Shown piece after piece: positions 1 to 8,064 of a stretch of 15,848 bases of DNA (the first letter of the stretch is position 1; each line of letters begins with the position of its first letter). This stretch comes from an uncultured Lentisphaeria bacterium (GTDB taxonomy: Bacteria; Verrucomicrobiota; Lentisphaeria; Victivallales; Victivallaceae), in the NCBI GenBank assembly GCA_937888615.1, contig CALABZ010000265.1, positions 1 through 15,848 of the forward strand, written 5' to 3'. Under the pieces are notes generated by a model, which saw only the letters and a list, made by a program, of their open reading frames with translations, made no database searches and was not told where the DNA came from. The position numbers were made by a program, and so were the translations under genes.

Positions 1-25
1 GACAAGATATCGGCTTTTGAAAACG

Positions 26-52
26 AAAAAGGTGCCAATCTGCCACCTTTTT
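26..52 (-). terminator. Rho-independent terminator of the tRNA-Val gene
   Basis: A perfect 9-bp inverted repeat (AAAAAGGTG / CACCTTTTT, read on the minus strand) with a 9-nt loop ends in a T-run, about 20 nt past the CCA end of tRNA-Val. Because the stem begins with A's and ends with T's it could also act on the plus strand. Confidence 0.75.
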
Positions 53-71
53 GAGCTTTTTGAGGATAAAA

Positions 72-148
72 TGGTGGGCGTAACTGGGCTCGAACCAGTG
101 ACCTCAACGATGTCAACGTTGCGCTCTAGCCAACTGAGCTATACGCCC
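72..148 (-). tRNA. tRNA-Val (anticodon GAC)
   Basis: On the minus strand a complete cloverleaf can be drawn. The acceptor GGGCGTA pairs with TACGCCC. The D-arm stem is GCTC/GAGC. The anticodon stem CAACG/CGTTG encloses loop TTGACAT, giving anticodon GAC for valine codon GUC. The T-arm ACTGG/CCAGT carries the usual TTCGA loop start. The discriminator is A and the CCA end is encoded, for a total of 77 nt. All stems are intact, so the gene looks functional. Confidence 0.97.
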
Positions 149-186
149 TAAAGGTCATTGAAGAGTTTAAATATACTCCATTCAAT

Positions 187-381
187 TCAATTGTCAAACT
201 GAAAATTATCAAATTTCAGAAAAATAACCGTTTTTTCGACCTTTTCATAGTCCAATGCCGAATGGATGCGCCTGGTATTGTAGAAGTCGACATAACTCTG
301 TACCCCAAGGCGTAACTGCGGCAGTGAAACATATTCTTTGATCTTGATGTCCTCGTATTTCAAGGCCCACCAGAAATCCAT
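187..381 (-). pseudogene. IS3-family transposase remnant (C-terminal end of integrase core)
   Basis: The 64-codon frame contains a stretch typical of the end of IS3-family (OrfB, rve-type) transposases: LKYEDIKIKEY, then SYVDFYNTRRIHSALDYE. In family members this follows the last catalytic glutamate of the DDE triad. Here the frame is stopped directly upstream (TGA, one codon before the ATG), and after DYE the sequence turns into an unrelated A/T-rich tail ending FDNFQFDN. The catalytic core and N-terminus are therefore missing, and only about 45 residues are recognisable. No inverted terminal repeats were found on either side. It lies between two tRNA genes, a common landing zone for mobile DNA. 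The start given is only the first ATG of the open frame, not a real gene start. Confidence 0.8.
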
Positions 382-466
382 TCGTCAAAACCATGACGGT
401 ACAAAAAGACGGGAATATCATAATTGAGTTCATGGACGGGAAGAAAAGTACGTCCAACTTAAAGAG

Positions 467-540
467 TGGCTGCCCCGCAAGGATTTGAACCTCGACAAAA
501 TGAACCAGAATCACTTGTGCTACCATTACACCACGGGGCA
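467..540 (-). tRNA. tRNA-Gln (anticodon CTG)
   Basis: The minus strand folds as a 74-nt tRNA including an encoded CCA. The acceptor TGCCCCG pairs with CGGGGCA, with the weak U1-A72 pair and discriminator G that are characteristic of bacterial tRNA-Gln. The D stem is GTGT/GCAC. The anticodon stem AGTGA/TCATT (one G-U) holds loop TTCTGGT with anticodon CTG, reading CAG. The T stem CGAGG/CCTTG (one G-U) has a TTCAAAT loop. The gene appears intact. Confidence 0.95.
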
Positions 541-559
541 TCCTGGTTTGTTGAGACAT

Positions 560-587
560 AAAATACTCGTTCTATCGTGAAATTCAA
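560..587 (-). promoter_or_regulatory. Possible promoter of tRNA-Gln
   Basis: Reading the minus strand, TTGAAT (582-587) and TATTTT (560-565) are separated by 16 nt and lie about 20 nt before the mature 5' end of tRNA-Gln. The surroundings are A/T-rich. Both boxes are imperfect, so this is a suggestion only. The rest of 541-700 shows no gene. Confidence 0.35.
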
Positions 588-705
588 ACCGTTATTTTAT
601 TTTTTTTGACGCATTTCTGCGTTCGGACGGCAATTTCATGATGGCAACGGCGGGTAGCATCGGCTTTCGGATACGGCTGTTTTCGCGCTTTTTCGCAAGT
701 TGCCC

Positions 706-734
706 TTGTCTTGCGCTCTTCCAATCGGTATATT
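706..734 (+). promoter_or_regulatory. Sigma70-type promoter of the GH36-like gene
   Basis: TTGTCT (706-711) and TATATT (729-734) are spaced by 17 nt. Transcription would begin near 741. This argues against the in-frame start codon at 700 and supports translation from the ATG at 769. Confidence 0.6.
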
Positions 735-768
735 AACAGAATTCATTTTAATTTTTCTTGAGGCCTCT

Positions 769-2757
769 ATGGAAATAATGCTACAGCATGAAGATGTGTT
801 CGTCAAACGTTCCGAAAACCGCCTGGTCATCGGAAATTCCCGGATCGTCCGGGAATTCGACCTGTCCATGGGCGCACCCCGGACCATCTCGCTTCGGGAC
901 GCCGCCGGGCGCCAATTCGCCGCACCCGACAAACATTTCGCCGATTTATCATTCATCGGACTTCATACCGCCGACAATCCCGATACGCCATGGCGCCTCG
1001 ACGACATTTCCGCCGAAGCCGTTGCCGGTGACATTTTCGACTCCGCCCGCGTCCGGGTGGAGTTGTCCATGACCGAGCCGATCGGGCAGACCTCCTATCG
1101 CCGCGAGTACCTGATTTACCCCGGGCTGGCCGCTATCGCCGTCCAAAATGCCGTTCGCAGTCCGGTCATGCCGAACATTTACTGGACCGAACGCGGCATC
1201 TACCGGGAGCAGCAGCGCCTCTATCAGACCCGTCAGACGGAGAGTTGTGCGGACGGCATTGCCTGCGCCGAGGGATTTCGAGCGGCATTCACGGCGGAAT
1301 TCTCAGGCATCACCGACTATACCGACGAGCTGGTCAAACTCCATCGGGCCGACGCCAAAAAGCTCCATGGCAATATTCTGTGCTGTGAAAACCACGATGA
1401 AGCCGGTTTTCTCTATCTGCAGGAGGCTCCTCCGAGCGGCGAACGGCGCGATTTCGAAGGGCACGACTTCCGGCTTGACGGGAACGAGATTTATTCCTGC
1501 AACTGGGGCATTCACCCAGCCGAATTCAATCCGGAAACCGCATTTCAAGGCTACCGCCATGTATTGATGGTTTACAGCAGTGCCGCGGAACGCGACGCCC
1601 TGTTGAAACAATACTTGAAAAGGCGCTTCCCCGTCAACCCGCAGGAAAATTACTCGGTCATGGTCAATCCGTGGGGCTGCGGCTGTTTCCCGAAACTGGT
1701 CAGCGAAGAATTTCTGCTGGACGAACTGAAAGCCGCCGGTGAAGTCGGCGCCACTCATTATCAGATCGACGACGCCTGGCAGGAAGGGGGTTCGCTGGGT
1801 GAGCTGACCGGCAAAAACCGTAAAATCACGCCGCGGTTCTGGGAAATCTCGCAGGAACGGCTCCGGGGATCGTTCGACCGGATCATCGCCGCAGCCGCCG
1901 AGAACGGGATTGAGCCCGGGCTCTGGATGGCCCCGTCGAGCAACTGCGAATACCGCGACTGGGAGGATTTCGCCCGGATCGTGCTGAATTTCCACCGCAA
2001 ATACGGGTTCCGCATGTTCAAGATCGAGGCGGAACAGAACCTGCGTCAAATGCTCGAGCTGGTACGCCGTGAAACCGCCGGCGATGTTTATTTCAACCTC
2101 GACACCACCAACGGCCAGCGTCCCGGCTACTTCCATTTCCTTGAGTACGGCAACATTTTCCTGGAAAACCGTTACGTCTGTCACACCTGGGGCGTGGGTT
2201 ATCACCCGGAAAAGACCTTGCGTTCCCTGTGGCGCCTGGCCCGCTTCATGCGCCCGCACATGCTCCAGATCGAAGTACCGAGTCCGGAAGACATCAATCC
2301 CGATTTCTACAAAGACAAGCCGTGGCCGAAGCCGGATTCCTATCCGGTGGAATACTGGGCGGGAATCGCCCTGTTCGCCAACCCGCTGCTGTGGTTTGCG
2401 CCGTCGCGCCTGTCCGAAGAGCTCCGGGGGCGGATCAGGAGCATGATGGAGTTGCACATGCGGTACCGGGAACGGATTTTCGCCGGCGAAATATTCCCGG
2501 TGGGGGCCGAACCGGACGGCATGGCGATTACCGGGTTCCAATCGCACAATTTCGAGGACGGAACGGGCATGGCGGTGTTTTACCGGGAGCTGGGGAGTTC
2601 GGCGGACAGCGCGGTCTTGAAGCTCAACTACCTGCCTGAAAAAACCGAATGGCGCTGCGTCTACGGCAATGCCGGGGCTGCGGTTACGGCTAAAGGGCCG
2701 GGCAAAATTGAGGTGCGTATCCCCGACAGGCCCGGATTTGCGCTGTTCACTTATTGA
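769..2757 (+). CDS. GH36/melibiase-like glycoside hydrolase, catalytic Asp replaced by Glu
   Basis: The 662-residue protein has the layout of clan GH-D alpha-galactosidases (GH36/GH27): an N-terminal beta-sandwich-like part (about 1-295), a barrel opening at N300-P-W-G, and a short C-terminal beta part. Barrel landmarks are YQIDDAW (D334, D335, W337), GLWMAPS (384-390; family GLW.EP) and FKIEAEQN (417-424). The last sits where GH36 has KWD with the nucleophile, so E420 replaces Asp. The acid/base strand similarly reads FLENRY with E466. No signal peptide is visible, so the enzyme would be cytoplasmic and act on imported oligosaccharides or glycosides. Start: ATG 769 follows GAGG at 760-763, and the upstream in-frame start at 700 lies inside the promoter. 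Substrate is unknown; alpha-galactosidase activity should not be assumed given the two substitutions. No sugar transporter or regulator is adjacent. Confidence 0.8.
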   Translation: MEIMLQHEDVFVKRSENRLVIGNSRIVREFDLSMGAPRTISLRDAAGRQFAAPDKHFADLSFIGLHTADNPDTPWRLDDISAEAVAGDIFDSARVRVELSMTEPIGQTSYRREYLIYPGLAAIAVQNAVRSPVMPNIYWTERGIYREQQRLYQTRQTESCADGIACAEGFRAAFTAEFSGITDYTDELVKLHRADAKKLHGNILCCENHDEAGFLYLQEAPPSGERRDFEGHDFRLDGNEIYSCNWGIHPAEFNPETAFQGYRHVLMVYSSAAERDALLKQYLKRRFPVNPQENYSVMVNPWGCGCFPKLVSEEFLLDELKAAGEVGATHYQIDDAWQEGGSLGELTGKNRKITPRFWEISQERLRGSFDRIIAAAAENGIEPGLWMAPSSNCEYRDWEDFARIVLNFHRKYGFRMFKIEAEQNLRQMLELVRRETAGDVYFNLDTTNGQRPGYFHFLEYGNIFLENRYVCHTWGVGYHPEKTLRSLWRLARFMRPHMLQIEVPSPEDINPDFYKDKPWPKPDSYPVEYWAGIALFANPLLWFAPSRLSEELRGRIRSMMELHMRYRERIFAGEIFPVGAEPDGMAITGFQSHNFEDGTGMAVFYRELGSSADSAVLKLNYLPEKTEWRCVYGNAGAAVTAKGPGKIEVRIPDRPGFALFTY

Positions 2758-2951
2758 ACCAGCGTCGGGACGGTTTGTCAATTTGTCCTGTATCGTGGAT
2801 TGAAAAAGGTAAAAAAAGCCTGAACCCAAGAAAAATTCGTCTTTTTTTCAATATTGACAGAGAAATTTTCGCGAAACAGGGTTACATTATGGCTTTCATA
2901 TGGAAATTAAAAAATATTCCGAAATGGATATAGGAAAAAGAAGGCAGAAAA

Positions 2952-3041
2952 ATGGGAAATCTGAAAAAGAAACGTCGCAAGAAGATCGCAAAACATAAAC
3001 GCCGCAAGCAGTTGAAGGCGATGCGTCACAAGAAGAAGTAA
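2952..3041 (+). CDS. 29-residue highly basic protein, AURKAIP1/COX24-type (small ribosomal-associated protein)
   Basis: A complete 30-codon frame begins MGNLKKKRRKKIAKHKRRK and ends RHKKK. More than half of its residues are Lys or Arg. The pattern KKKRRKK..KHKRRK.L...RHKKK matches the tiny AURKAIP1/COX24 (DUF1713-like) proteins of bacteria, some of which have been found as small ribosomal subunit or ribosome-associated proteins (bS22/bL38-type naming varies by lineage). AGAAGG at 2939-2944 sits 7 nt before the ATG, and a strong terminator follows 22 nt after the stop, so it forms its own transcription unit. A TTGACA at 2854-2859 lies upstream, but no -10 box occurs at normal spacing (TACATT is 23 nt away). 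Automatic annotation often misses genes this short. Family assignment is by pattern only, without alignment. Confidence 0.8.
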   Translation: MGNLKKKRRKKIAKHKRRKQLKAMRHKKK

Positions 3042-3063
3042 TTCTTTCGTGCGATAATTTGCG

Positions 3064-3106
3064 ACCCTCCTGTTTTGTGCGTCAGAACACGGAGGGTTTA
3101 TTTTTT
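3064..3106 (+). terminator. Rho-independent terminator after the small basic protein
   Basis: ACCCTCC (3064-3070) pairs with GGAGGGT (3091-3097). TGTT/AACA extends the stem across one bulged C, and a T-rich tract runs to 3106. It ends 14 nt before the ATG of the TPR gene, so that gene must rely on read-through or on a promoter hidden in this short stretch. Confidence 0.85.
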
Positions 3107-3120
3107 CGGGAGCGTGTTTC

Positions 3121-4827
3121 ATGAGAATATTGGCGATACTGCTGGTTCTGGGAACCGGCCTGACTACTCTGGCGGGGACGGGACCGGCCAGTGACAGCAC
3201 TCCTGACGGAATGCCGTCCATCGAACCCCTGAACGTCGATTCGGCCAAAATCGGTTCGATGGTCGATTTCCTTATGGCCCTGCAGGAAAAAGACGATGCC
3301 CAGGCGGCGGAACTGCTGCTGAAAGTGTTGAAATACGATCCAAACGCGGAAATGCCGCTGTTGTTGCTGCTGAAGAAATGTTCCACGCCCGAAATTCTCA
3401 AAAAAATTGAACCCGGCCTCATTCAACTGGCCCGGACGAATCCCAGTGCCCTGAAACTGAACCTCGCGGTGCTGTTGTTCGGCAAAACCCATACGCCGGC
3501 CAAAGAGCTGGCAGACATGGGGTTGGCCGCAGTCCAAACGGTTCAAACTCCTGAAAAACTCTCCCAGCCGGACCAGATCGTACTGGCCAAGCTGGCCGAA
3601 GTCGCCGCCGGTTTCCTCGTTCAGGAGAAACGGTATGGAGATGCCGAACAGATTTTCGAAAAACTCATCCAGAGCGAGGCGATCCGCCGCGATATTCAGT
3701 TTATCCAGGCCGCGGCCGGGTTTTACGGCATGGTCCTCGAGTCCGGCCGCCTGAACGAAGAACAACTCAAACTTTACCGCGAGCGCCGCGAACAACTGCT
3801 CCAGTTGACCGAAAAATACTTCAAAGCCCCGAAAACGCTGTCCCTGATCCTTCAAACCGCAATGGTCTATCAAAATCTGGGGGCCTACCCCCAGGCAATC
3901 CGCCTGATCCGCTTTCAACTGCTGAAAATGCCGAAAAATCAGGTTCTTCAGGAACGGCTCGGCAACCTGTTGTTTATTTCCGGGGACATCGACGAAGCGC
4001 TGCGGGTCCGCCGCGAACTGGCGCAACGCTACCCGGAAATTCGGAACTACCAGAACGCTTATGCCGAAACATTACTGCACAGCGGCAAAATCAATGACGC
4101 CATCGCCGAACTCGAAACCATGAGCAAAGCCCAACCGACCGATCCCTACCTCCGCTACATGCTCGGGCTGGCGTATTATTACGGCGGACGCTACCGCGAG
4201 GCCATCGACTTCCTGAAAGAGTTCAAGAATTACTCCGCGCTGCGGATACTGGTCGGCTCCTACTCCAACCTCGGCGACTACGACGAGGCGCTCCGGCTGC
4301 TGGACGCGACGGCAAAATCCCCACGCAAGGAGTTCTCCCCGGACATTGATTTTTATTTCATGTACCTGAATATCGGCGAAAAGAGCAAACGCCCCGAGCT
4401 GGTGCGCAAATATGCCGAAATCATCAAAGAAAAATTCGGCTGGGATTCCGCGGAAACCGCCAACGCCATCGGCTACACCTATGCCGAAGTCGGCATTGAG
4501 CTTCCCCTGGCCGAAAAACTGATCCGCCACGCGCTCGAAAAAGATCCCGGCAATATGGCGATCCTTGACAGCATGGCCTGGGTACTCTATCGCCGCGGCG
4601 ACCTGAAAGGCGCGCGCAACTATATCGAACAATCAATCCGGGCGACCGGAAACGAACCCGATCCGGTGATCGCCGACCATGCCGGTGACATTTACGCCGC
4701 CATGCATCATTATGTCCGCGCGGTCCGTTACTGGGAAAAAGCGCTCCGCTCCGGCGGCAACAACATTGATCCCGACAAAATCCGCCGCAAAATAAAAGCC
4801 GCCGAAGATGAATTGGCTTTTGAATAA
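3121..4827 (+). CDS. Exported tetratricopeptide-repeat protein
   Basis: The 568-residue protein starts with a short charged end and a hydrophobic stretch (MRILAILLVLGTGLTTLAG), a likely cleavable signal peptide for export to the periplasm. No lipobox cysteine is present. Most of the rest is alpha-helical with repeated TPR units: clear ones around 260-400 (for example NAYAETLLHSGKINDAIAEL and YMLGLAYYYGGRYREAIDFL) and again at 440-550 (AIGYTYAEVG...LAEKLIRHALEKDPGN, then ILDSMAWVLYRRGDLKGA). The C-terminal half resembles the widespread bacterial TPR proteins in which a 'DSMAWVLYRRG' unit is conserved. TPRs are protein-binding scaffolds; the partner is unknown. GGGAG at 3108-3112 sets the start, 7 nt before the ATG. 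priA follows after 15 nt, so the two are probably co-transcribed. Confidence 0.85.
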   Translation: MRILAILLVLGTGLTTLAGTGPASDSTPDGMPSIEPLNVDSAKIGSMVDFLMALQEKDDAQAAELLLKVLKYDPNAEMPLLLLLKKCSTPEILKKIEPGLIQLARTNPSALKLNLAVLLFGKTHTPAKELADMGLAAVQTVQTPEKLSQPDQIVLAKLAEVAAGFLVQEKRYGDAEQIFEKLIQSEAIRRDIQFIQAAAGFYGMVLESGRLNEEQLKLYRERREQLLQLTEKYFKAPKTLSLILQTAMVYQNLGAYPQAIRLIRFQLLKMPKNQVLQERLGNLLFISGDIDEALRVRRELAQRYPEIRNYQNAYAETLLHSGKINDAIAELETMSKAQPTDPYLRYMLGLAYYYGGRYREAIDFLKEFKNYSALRILVGSYSNLGDYDEALRLLDATAKSPRKEFSPDIDFYFMYLNIGEKSKRPELVRKYAEIIKEKFGWDSAETANAIGYTYAEVGIELPLAEKLIRHALEKDPGNMAILDSMAWVLYRRGDLKGARNYIEQSIRATGNEPDPVIADHAGDIYAAMHHYVRAVRYWEKALRSGGNNIDPDKIRRKIKAAEDELAFE

Positions 4828-4842
4828 CGCCCCGAGGTTCCG

Positions 4843-7061
4843 ATGTTTGCCCGTGTCATCGTAGATTTGTCGCTCGATAAGGGGTTCGATTACAATATCC
4901 CCGCCCATCTGGCCGATCAGATCAAGATCGGCACCCAGGTGGTGGTGCCGTTCGGCAGGTCACTGCGCCGCGGCTACGTACTGACCATCGGCGAAGACAA
5001 GGACTCCGATTATCCCGAACGCAAGGACATTGATTCCATTTGCGGGCGCCACTCCTATATTCCCGAACCGCTGGTACGGCTCGGCCGCTGGATGGCCGAC
5101 TATTACTGCTGCAGCCATGAACAGGCCATCCGCACCCTGCTGCCCCGGGCCGTCCGCAGCGGCAAGGTCCAGCACCGCACCATCAAGTTCTTTTCGGTCG
5201 CGGACGTGGCGGCGACCGAACAATATATCATCGAATACAGCGACAAAAAGCGTTATGCCGCCCGGCTCAATATCCTGAAAACCCTGTTGAAAGACAAAGA
5301 GCTCCCCGTCGACGCCCTGCTGGCCCGGGCAGAAGGCGCTTCGGAAGCGATTATCAACGCCATGTTCAAGCAGAATCTGCTCGCCGTCGAAAAGAAAATC
5401 CACCGCCGCGATCCTTTCGCCGATGCCGAAATCATGCCCACCGTCCCACACAACCCGACCTCGGAACAGCAAGCCGCACTCGAACAGATTTACCGGATGA
5501 TGGACTCCAAGGAAGGGCCGCACACGCTGTTGCTTTTCGGCGTGACCGGCAGCGGCAAGACCGAAGTCTACCTGCAGGCCATCGCCCGCGCGTTGGAACA
5601 GGGCAAGGAGGCGATCGTACTGGTGCCGGAAATTTCACTGACGCCGCAGACGGTACGCCGGTTCCGGGCTCGCTTCGGCAACCTGGTCAGCGTACTCCAC
5701 AGCGCCCTGACCGAAGGAGAACGTTTCGACGAGTGGAGCAAGGTCAACGACGGACTGGTGAAAATCGTCGTCGTTCCGCGCTGTTCGCGCCGTTCCGGAA
5801 GCTCGGGCTGATCATCGTGGACGAGGAACACGAGAGTTCCTACAAACAGGACGAGGCGCCGCGTTACCACGCCCGCGACGCGGCGGTCATGCGCGGAATG
5901 CTGGAAAAGGCGGTCGTCATCCTTGGTTCCGCCACGCCGTCGTTTGAATCCTACACCAACGCGCTGAACGGAAAATATGCGCTGGCCGAGCTGAAAAAAC
6001 GCACCGAAAACTGCGTCATGCCGGTCATGACCGTGATCGACAACCGCATCGGAACCCGCGATGAAGGCAAGTCCAGTCTGCTCTCCAAGCCCCTGGTAAA
6101 CGCGGTGAACCTGCGGTTATCGCTGGGCGAACAGGTGATTTTGTTCATGAACCGCCGCGGCTATGCCCGCCAGATGATGTGCGAAGCGTGCGGCTATATC
6201 GCCGAATGCAACGACTGTTCGGTTTCCTATACCTACCACCGCAAAAAACAGATCCTGACCTGCCACCTCTGCGGCAGTATCATCCCCGCCCCCGAGGTCT
6301 GTCCGAAATGCGCCTCGCCGGAAATCCGTTATTCCGGGGTCGGCACCGAACGGGTGGAAGCGACGGCGCGGGCGTATTTCCGCGACGCCCGGATCGTCCG
6401 CATGGATTCCGACACCATGCGCAAATCCAGCGACTACGACGATGTCCTGAGTCGTTTCAAGCGCGGCGAGATCGATATTCTGATCGGCACCCAGATGATC
6501 GCCAAGGGATTGCATTTCCCGAACGTCACGCTGGTGGGCATCCTGAACGCCGACCAGGGATTGTTCATTCCCGATTTCCGTTCCGGCGAAAAAACCTTTC
6601 AACTGATCACCCAGGTGGCGGGGCGTGCCGGGCGCGGCGAAGTCCCCGGCGAGGTCATCGTCCAGTCGTTCAACCCGGAACACGATGCGATCAAGTTCGC
6701 GGTCACCTATGATTTCCGCAGTTTCTACGAGTATGACATGGAGGTCCGCAAAGTGCTGAAATACCCGCCGGAGGGACACCTGATCATGGTCCACTTCCGC
6801 AGCGAAAGCCTGGAGGACGCCGCCCAATGCGCCTTGAATTTCCACGACGCCCTGCGGCCGCTGGTGCATCCCGACATGCTGATGACCGAGCCGGCCCCCT
6901 CCCCCGTCGAACGAATCAAGGGCAAGTACCGTTACCATATCCTGATCCGCGGACACCGGCTCAAGCAGTTTCGCGAACGGCTCCGCCAACTGGTCCTGCA
7001 CAGCCGTCTGCCGAACAATGTCGATGTCTATATCGACATGGACGCTCAATCCACCATGTAA
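4843..7061 (+). pseudogene. priA: priA, primosomal replication-restart helicase, interrupted by a frameshift deletion
   Basis: Two overlapping frames together make one PriA of normal length (about 740 residues). The first (4843-5811) carries the N-terminal DNA-3'-end-binding domain (RVIVDLSLDKGFDYNIP), a linker/winged-helix region, Walker A GVTGSGKTEVY (G233-K239) and LVPEISLTPQ. The second is readable from 5772 to 7061 and has SALFAPF, the DEEH box, four zinc-binding Cys pairs (CEAC, CNDC, CHLC, CPKC), GTQMIAKG.HFPNVTLV and QVAGRAGRG. At about 5770-5775 the expected V-G-(A/T)-R-S-A-L-F reads V then frameshifted, which fits loss of 7 nt covering G-A and part of R. GAGG at 4834-4837 supports the ATG. 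PriA reloads the replicative helicase at stalled forks, so loss is unusual; a sequencing or assembly error is a real alternative. No slippery heptamer suggests programmed shifting. Confidence 0.9.
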
Positions 7062-7078
7062 AAAAGCATTGCGAACGA

Positions 7079-7107
7079 TTGACAAAATGCTCCGGTGGTG
7101 CTATCTT
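7079..7107 (+). promoter_or_regulatory. Strong sigma70-type promoter for the formyltransferase-like/YdbH-like operon
   Basis: A perfect TTGACA (7079-7084) and TATCTT (7102-7107) are separated by exactly 17 nt, 18 nt after the priA stop. The predicted leader is about 93 nt and contains a 6-bp hairpin (CCACGG 7143-7148 with CCGTGG 7157-7162), then a T-run at 7172-7177. No riboswitch or leader peptide was recognised. Confidence 0.75.
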
Positions 7108-7206
7108 TGGGAGTTTCGTTTATTTGAATGAGAAAAGTAGAACCACGGCATGAATACCGTGGATATCCGGCTTTTTTATAAAGAGATTTTGTTATTAGGA
7201 AGAAAC

Positions 7207-8064
7207 ATGGATTTCGAGACATTTTTCAATAATCGCGGGTCCAATGCGGCCATTTTCCTGAGCGGCGGCGGCAGCAATGCCGAAGCCCTCCTCGCCCCCG
7301 CCCCGAAAAGCTGGCGCCCAACCGTGCTGGTCACCGATTATCCGCAGTCCAGCCGCGCCCGCGCGTTGGCCGAACAGTTTGATCTACCGTTGGTCGAGGC
7401 GGATATCCGGGCCTTTTACGCCGCGCACGGCCTGGAGTCAATCGCGCTGTCCACGGCGCGCGGACGCGAAGTCCGCGAACTCTGGACCGATTCCATCCGC
7501 AGTAAGCTGGCCCCGTTCAACATTGGCTTCGGCATTCTGGCCGGTTTCGTTTCGCTGACCAACATCACCTCCGACTTTCCCTGCCTGAACATTCATCCCG
7601 GCGACCTGACTTACGAGATCGCCGGACGGCGGGAACTGGTCGGACTCCATACGATCCCGGTGGAAAAAGCCATCCTGCAGGGGCATCCCTTTCTCCGCAG
7701 CAGTGTGATCGTGGCCATGCCGTTTCAATCGGAAGCGGACATCGACAGCGGCCCGATCCTCGGTATTTCGGAGCCTGTCCCGGTGGAACTCGGTTCCCGG
7801 ACGCTCGACGATCTGCGCGCCATCGCCGCCGCCCGACCGCCGAAAAAACCGCGCGGCGGCTGGCTCGACCCTCTGGAATTCCTCGCCCGGGAACATCAGG
7901 AACGGCTGAAAATTCACGGCGATCTGGTTATTTATCCTCGAATCGTAGAGGATTTCGCCGCCGGACGCTTCCGGTTACACGAAAAACATTTATATTATGA
8001 TTCACAGCCGGTGCGGACTGTGGAATACCTGAAAAACGGGGTCCGCCCCATTCTAATCTCATGA
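7207..8064 (+). CDS. PurN/Fmt-like formyltransferase-fold protein
   Basis: The 285-residue protein has the fold signature of 10-formyltetrahydrofolate-dependent transferases. FLSGGGSNAEALL (17-29) matches the phosphate-binding start of phosphoribosylglycinamide formyltransferase (PurN: SG.GSN..AL). CLNIHPGDL supplies the family's Asn-x-His pair (N128, H130), and DIDSGPILG supplies the Asp (D180). The catalytic triad of the superfamily therefore looks intact. It is longer than PurN (about 200 residues), with extra sequence between His and Asp and a C-terminal extension of about 95 residues, so the acceptor substrate may differ and a purN label would be unsafe. AGGA at 7197-7200, 6 nt before ATG 7207, fixes the start; the in-frame ATG at 7150 has no ribosome-binding site. 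Its TGA overlaps the next gene's ATG. Confidence 0.75.
   Translation: MDFETFFNNRGSNAAIFLSGGGSNAEALLAPAPKSWRPTVLVTDYPQSSRARALAEQFDLPLVEADIRAFYAAHGLESIALSTARGREVRELWTDSIRSKLAPFNIGFGILAGFVSLTNITSDFPCLNIHPGDLTYEIAGRRELVGLHTIPVEKAILQGHPFLRSSVIVAMPFQSEADIDSGPILGISEPVPVELGSRTLDDLRAIAAARPPKKPRGGWLDPLEFLAREHQERLKIHGDLVIYPRIVEDFAAGRFRLHEKHLYYDSQPVRTVEYLKNGVRPILIS

Noticed and set aside
245..559. Minus-strand 104-codon frame near the tRNA genes
   Set aside because: It runs through the tRNA-Gln gene and the transposase remnant in another phase and shows no protein features.
700..768. Upstream in-frame start for the GH36-like protein that would give a hydrophobic N-terminus
   Set aside because: The segment overlaps a good promoter and has no ribosome-binding site, so the apparent signal-like stretch is not translated.
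1303..2829. A 508-codon open frame on the minus strand
   Set aside because: It mirrors the GH36-like gene codon for codon, and its translation has no domain features. GC-rich genes commonly leave such open antisense frames.
3082..4026. A 314-codon minus-strand open frame rich in Gln and Phe
   Set aside because: It is antisense to the TPR gene, and its composition reflects the reversed codon bias.
5755..5811. Programmed ribosomal frameshifting in priA
   Set aside because: There is no slippery heptamer, and the rejoined product would still lack two residues of a conserved motif. A deletion or sequence error fits better.
7150..7206. Earlier ATG for the formyltransferase-like gene
   Set aside because: There is no Shine-Dalgarno sequence before it, whereas ATG 7207 has AGGA at ideal spacing and begins at the family's usual N-terminus.
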